From: Candidatus Phytoplasma melaleucae | Lineage (GTDB): Bacteria > Bacillota_I > Bacilli_A > Acholeplasmatales > Acholeplasmataceae | Length of the DNA: 48,927 bases | NCBI RefSeq assembly: GCF_030588185.1 | Contig: NZ_JAOSID010000004.1 | Span: 1 to 48,927 of the forward strand | Direction: 5' to 3' | Shown here: positions 45,872-48,927 of the stretch, piece after piece | Layout: every line of letters starts with the position of its first letter | Position numbering within the stretch: position 1 is the first letter of the stretch | Translations under genes and position numbers: made by a program | Notes under the pieces: model-generated | The model's input: only the letters and a program-made list of their open reading frames with translations | What the model was told of the DNA's origin: nothing | Database searches by the model: none

Positions 45872-46294
45872 AATGACAAAATAATGTGCATAAGCCATGT
45901 TCTGTACTTATTTCAATAAATAAATAAGTTGTGATCATTTATCTCTATTTTGAGATTGCAAAATAGCATAAAAATCGCCTAAATCAAAAATAGGAAATGA
46001 CAATTTTATGTGCCCCTACCTTTTTTTGGGTTGTTAGCTTGAGGGGTTTACCGCGTTTCACTTAATTATTTCTAATTAAATCGTCTCTGTGGCACTTTAT
46101 TTTTATTTTCATAAACTTATTAAAAATAAGTTCTTAGAATCTAAAAAGCCGTTACTTTAATTAAAGTACCTTAAGTTATTATCTTCCTTAAGCACAAACA
46201 TTACATGTTTTTCCTAAAACATGTGCTAACATGGACTTTCCTAAACTTAATATTATATATTAAAGCCTTAATCACCTTCCACCATTTTGTCATT
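45872..46294 (-). ncRNA. rnpB: RNase P RNA
   Basis: Catalytic RNA that matures tRNA 5' ends. On the minus strand the P4 core is visible: the 5' side contains GGAAAGTCC (46241-46233) after GGAAGG-like bases, and the 3' side reads ACAGAACATGGCTTATGC (about 45906-45889). The ends AATGACAAAAT (46294-46284) and ATTTTGTCATT (45882-45872) pair as an 11-bp P1 stem, which sets the boundaries to about 423 nt. Bases read on the plus strand as GGGGTTTACCGCG (about 46033-46055) are another conserved section. A TAGAAT box lies just upstream and a terminator just downstream. Confidence 0.92.
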
Positions 46295-46298
46295 AAAT

Positions 46299-46304
46299 AT
46301 TCTA
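46299..46304 (-). promoter_or_regulatory. -10 element of rnpB
   Basis: TAGAAT on the minus strand, 5 bp before the predicted RNA start at 46294. The -35 region is AT-rich with no clear TTGACA. Placement favours it as the rnpB promoter. Confidence 0.4.
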
Positions 46305-46385
46305 ACAAAATTATTTCAATATTTCTACTATGCAAAAATAATTATTATGTTGTGCTTGTTTATTATTAGCTTGTTTTTTCATATT

Positions 46386-48560
46386 TTAATCTAAAACCAA
46401 AGATAAATCAATTTTACCTTTATCATTAATGTAAATACACTTTGCCAATATCTTTTGTCCTATGACTAAGATGTCCTCTACCTTATTCACTTTAGCGCTA
46501 GAAAGTTTACTAATATGAATAAAACCTTCAATTCCTGGAAAAATTTGTACTATAGCAGCAAAGGAGTTACCACTTTTTTTATCATATAAAATTCTTAAAA
46601 TAGTTACTTCATATACTTTATCAACTCGAATCTCTTGGACTAAATTTAAAATATAATTAGCTGTTTTTAACACAATATCCTCATTGTGATGCATAATAAA
46701 AATTCTTCCGTCTTGTTCAATATCTATTTTTACATTATCATAATTATCAATTATTTGACTAATCACCTTGCCGCCTGTTCCTATAATATCACGAATTTTA
46801 TCAATAGGGACATTAATGATTTTGACTTTAGGAATATAATTAGACATTTTAGATCGAGGTTTATTGATGACAATATTCATTTTTTGTAGAATTTCTATTC
46901 TGCCAATTCGTGCTTTTTCTAGAACTTCTTCTAAAATATGAAAGCTGACAGTTTCTATCTTAATATCCATTTGCAAAGCAGTTATTCCTTTTTCAGTTCC
47001 TGCAACTTTAAAATCCATATCTCCTTTTTGATCTTCCAGTCCTTGAATGTCACTTAGAATAACGTATTTGTCTTCATCTTTCTCTTCTCGAAATAATCCC
47101 ATAGCAATTCCTGCTACAGGTCTTTTTAAAGGAACGCCAGCATCCATTAAAGCCATCGAAGAAGCGCAAATAGTAGCTTGCGAAGAAGAACCATTAGACT
47201 CTAAAATTTCCGAAACTATTCTGATGGTATATGGAAATTCTTGTTCCAAAGGCAAAACATGACACAAAGCTTTTTTAGCTAACACTCCATGCCCAATCTC
47301 TCTTCGAGAAGGCATAATGTATCTTCCTATTGAACCTACAGAAAAAGGAGGAGAATTATAATGCACAATAAAAGCTTCTTTTTCTTCGCTTGTTAAATCA
47401 TCAATTAATTTACCTTCGCTTAAAGCTCCTATAGTAACAACTGCTAAACTCTGTGTTTCTCCTCTTGTAAAAAGAGCCGACCCATGAGCACGAGGAAGTA
47501 AACCTATCTCTCCCGCAATTTTTCTGATCTCATCAGCATTTCTGCCATCGATTCTTTTTTTGTCTTTAATAATCATTTCCCTTACTATAGATGTTAATAA
47601 ACGATCAAAAAGCAAAACCACTTTGTCTAAATATTGTTTTTGTTTTTCAAAATCAAAAACAGTTACTTGTTCAATTGTTTTGAAAAAAGCTTTGTTTTGA
47701 TATGTTTGAATGATTGTTTCTTTTAAATGTTCGATATCTAACGATAGTGAATTCTTAAGTTTTCGTTTTCGAACACTTTTATTTAAAATACTTCTAAGTC
47801 TAGATTTATATTGATCTTTAATTTGATCATATAACTCGTTGTCTTCATCTTTTACAGTTGGGGGAACAAATATTAATTTTTTTTTATTTATTATTTTTTG
47901 GATTTTTTCTTGGAAAAGACAAAGTTTTTTAATAAATTGATGCCCAAACAACATGGCTTCCATTAATTGTGCTTCTGGAATTTCTTTAGCAACAGTTTCT
48001 ATCATATTTAAACTATCTTTAGTGCCAGCAATAGTTAATAAAAAATCTGATTTTTCTCTTTGTTGGGGATCTGGATTAATAATCAATTTATTTTCTACCT
48101 TCCCCACACAAATTCCTGAAACAGCTTTATAAAAAGGTGCATCTGAAACCAATAAAGTTAGAGAACTAATAAAAATAGCAAGAATTTCATTATTACAATC
48201 TTTATCATTACTTAAAACAGTGTTAATAATCTGAATTTCTTTTTTAAATTGTTTACATAATAACGGTCTTAAACTTCTATCCACTAAGCGAGCATATAAT
48301 ATTTCACAATCAGAAGGTTTACCTTCTCTTTTAAAAAAATTGCCAGGTATCTTTCCTGCTGCGTAAAATTTTTCTTGATAAAATATTGTTAAAGGTAAAT
48401 AATTAAGATTACTATCTTTTGTACCAATAATTACAACACTTAATAAAACACTATCTTTATAACGTATTAATACAGAGCTATCAGCTTGTTTAGCTAGTCG
48501 ATTAATTTCAACAGTTAATAAATTATTTTCAAAAGTAGTTTGAAATTTTTTATAACTCAT
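46386..48560 (-). CDS. pnp: polyribonucleotide nucleotidyltransferase (PNPase)
   Basis: Phosphorolytic 3'-5' exoribonuclease, 724 aa. Two RNase PH-like domains (GREGKPSDCEILYARLVDRSLRP in the first; KRIDGRNADEIRKIAGEIGLLPRAHGSALFTRGETQ in the second), then a KH domain (RDIIGTGGKVISQI) and an S1 domain (FPGIEGFIHISKLSSAKV) at the C-terminus. GAGGA lies 8 nt before ATG 48560. A 19-bp perfect inverted repeat encloses the start region, possibly an autoregulatory RNA duplex. It is downstream of tRNA-Asn and upstream of rnpB. Confidence 0.96.
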   Translation of the reverse strand: MSYKKFQTTFENNLLTVEINRLAKQADSSVLIRYKDSVLLSVVIIGTKDSNLNYLPLTIFYQEKFYAAGKIPGNFFKREGKPSDCEILYARLVDRSLRPLLCKQFKKEIQIINTVLSNDKDCNNEILAIFISSLTLLVSDAPFYKAVSGICVGKVENKLIINPDPQQREKSDFLLTIAGTKDSLNMIETVAKEIPEAQLMEAMLFGHQFIKKLCLFQEKIQKIINKKKLIFVPPTVKDEDNELYDQIKDQYKSRLRSILNKSVRKRKLKNSLSLDIEHLKETIIQTYQNKAFFKTIEQVTVFDFEKQKQYLDKVVLLFDRLLTSIVREMIIKDKKRIDGRNADEIRKIAGEIGLLPRAHGSALFTRGETQSLAVVTIGALSEGKLIDDLTSEEKEAFIVHYNSPPFSVGSIGRYIMPSRREIGHGVLAKKALCHVLPLEQEFPYTIRIVSEILESNGSSSQATICASSMALMDAGVPLKRPVAGIAMGLFREEKDEDKYVILSDIQGLEDQKGDMDFKVAGTEKGITALQMDIKIETVSFHILEEVLEKARIGRIEILQKMNIVINKPRSKMSNYIPKVKIINVPIDKIRDIIGTGGKVISQIIDNYDNVKIDIEQDGRIFIMHHNEDIVLKTANYILNLVQEIRVDKVYEVTILRILYDKKSGNSFAAIVQIFPGIEGFIHISKLSSAKVNKVEDILVIGQKILAKCIYINDKGKIDLSLVLD

Positions 48561-48625
48561 TCAAAATCCTCTTTTTTGTTAATATAGCAATTAATTCATT
48601 TTATAAAAACTACTTTTGAAAATAA
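48523..48625 (-). repeat. 19-bp inverted repeat spanning the pnp start
   Basis: AAACTACTTTTGAAAATAA at 48607-48625 and its exact reverse complement at 48523-48541 are separated by 65 bp that contain the ribosome-binding site and start codon. In the mRNA the 5' arm is in the leader and the 3' arm covers codons about 7-13. The duplex would be 19 bp long. Confidence 0.75.
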
Positions 48626-48708
48626 AAATTAATCAATTTGAAAATATGAAAACGGCACATAAACAGTAAATAGATAAATATAAATTAAAAATATAATTAG
48701 TATTAATT

Positions 48709-48784
48709 TGGCGCCTATGCTAGGGATCGAACCTAGGACATTCTGATTAACAGTCAGATGCTCTACCAACTGAGCTACATAGGC
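48709..48784 (-). tRNA. tRNA-Asn (GUU)
   Basis: Complete cloverleaf on the minus strand: acceptor GCCTATG/CATAGGC, D stem GCTC/GAGC, anticodon arm TCTGA CTGTTAA TCAGA with anticodon GTT, T arm CTAGG TTCGATC CCTAG, discriminator G, and an encoded CCA at 48711-48709. All stems pair. Confidence 0.96.
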
Positions 48785-48794
48785 ATAAAAAAAA

Positions 48795-48867
48795 GTCATT
48801 AAGCAGGAATCGAACCCGCAACCTACTGATTACAAGTCAGTTGCTCTTCCAATTGAGCTATTTTGGC
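48795..48867 (-). tRNA. tRNA-Thr (UGU) with unpaired acceptor stem
   Basis: D stem GCTC/GAGC, anticodon arm ACTGA CTTGTAA TCAGT (anticodon TGT, Thr) and T arm GCGGG TTCGATT CCTGC are intact. The acceptor strands do not match: the 5' strand GCCAAAA faces TTAATGA, with only three of seven pairs, and no CCA is encoded (a T run follows). The 3' end seems replaced or decayed, so the gene may be non-functional or need repair; otherwise it is a normal tRNA-Thr by sequence. Confidence 0.75.
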
Positions 48868-48893
48868 CCTGATGATGTTCACTCGTAGGAAGA

Positions 48894-48927
48894 TGGTAGA
48901 GGATGAGGGACTTGAACCCCCGACTTT
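48894..48927 (-). tRNA. partial tRNA (3' half), identity undetermined
   Basis: The window ends inside this gene. Visible on the minus strand: T arm GGGGG TTCAAGT CCCTC, acceptor 3' strand ATCCTCT, discriminator A and encoded CCA (48896-48894). The anticodon lies outside the window, so the amino acid cannot be read. The bases before the T arm (AAAGTC) could be the end of a long variable arm as in tRNA-Tyr, -Leu or -Ser. Confidence 0.75.

Noticed and set aside
1-48927. Insertion sequences, prophage, CRISPR array or potential mobile unit genes
   Set aside because: No transposase, integrase, replication initiator, SSB/DnaB duplicate, direct-repeat array or long flanking repeats were seen; the region is core chromosome.

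Overview
The window reads as a chromosomal segment of a phytoplasma ('Candidatus Phytoplasma', class Mollicutes). The DNA is extremely AT-rich. The genes are Firmicute-like and pared down, and ribosomal proteins dominate. TGA works as a stop: tmk ends in a TGA that overlaps the holB ATG, and rpsQ ends in a TGA that overlaps the rplN ATG, while tryptophan is written TGG. That fits phytoplasmas and acholeplasmas and not the mycoplasmas, which read TGA as Trp. A CbiO-type ECF transporter core, a secY-map junction and the absence of cell-wall genes also fit.

Layout. Nearly everything is on the minus strand, so transcription runs from high to low coordinates; only adk and a Ser/Asn-rich ORF at the left edge are on the plus strand. 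Read in the direction of transcription from the right: a partial tRNA, a tRNA-Thr(UGU) with a broken acceptor stem, tRNA-Asn(GUU), pnp, the RNase P RNA gene rnpB, lysS, an unknown gene, a short dnaE, a small membrane protein, a ThiT-like ECF substrate-binding protein, a CitC-like ligase, trhO, then rplU-prp-rpmA, obg and a second membrane protein that could also be an ECF S component. After adk (plus strand) and a 656-bp gene-free stretch come rpsD, a MgtA-type P-ATPase, the diadenylate cyclase cdaA, a DegV/FakB-like protein, acpP, leuS, gmk, rpoZ and rsmH.

A strong palindromic terminator then separates rsmH from the fused S10-spc-alpha ribosomal supercluster (22.4 to 8.3 kb): rpsJ-rplC-rplD-rplW-rplB-rpsS-rplV-rpsC-rplP-rpmC-rpsQ-rplN-rplX-rplE-rpsN-rpsH-rplF-rplR-rpsE-rpmD-rplO-secY-map-infA-rpmJ-rpsM-rpsK-rpoA-rplQ. 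The adk gene that usually sits between secY and map is not there. The cluster is followed by the ECF module ecfA1-ecfA2-ecfT and by tmk-holB-rsmI-metG, a condensed version of a Firmicute gene block.

Functionally the window supplies translation (about 30 ribosomal proteins, four aminoacyl-tRNA synthesis or modification enzymes, two enzymes that modify the same 16S nucleotide C1402), transcription (rpoA, rpoZ), replication (dnaE, holB, tmk, gmk, adk), RNA processing (rnpB, pnp), secretion (secY) and import of nutrients and ions (ECF core, S components, MgtA). No insertion sequence, prophage, CRISPR array or PMU transposon gene was seen. The items most worth a second look are a 19-bp perfect inverted repeat that encloses the pnp start codon, the tRNA-Thr gene with an unpaired acceptor stem and no CCA, an L36 protein without its zinc ligands, an intra-operon spacer with two hairpins between rpmC and rpsQ, an orphan CitC without a clear start codon, and a start-less membrane-anchored ORF at the left edge. 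Many start codons below were set by Shine-Dalgarno position and family alignment and not by the longest reading frame.
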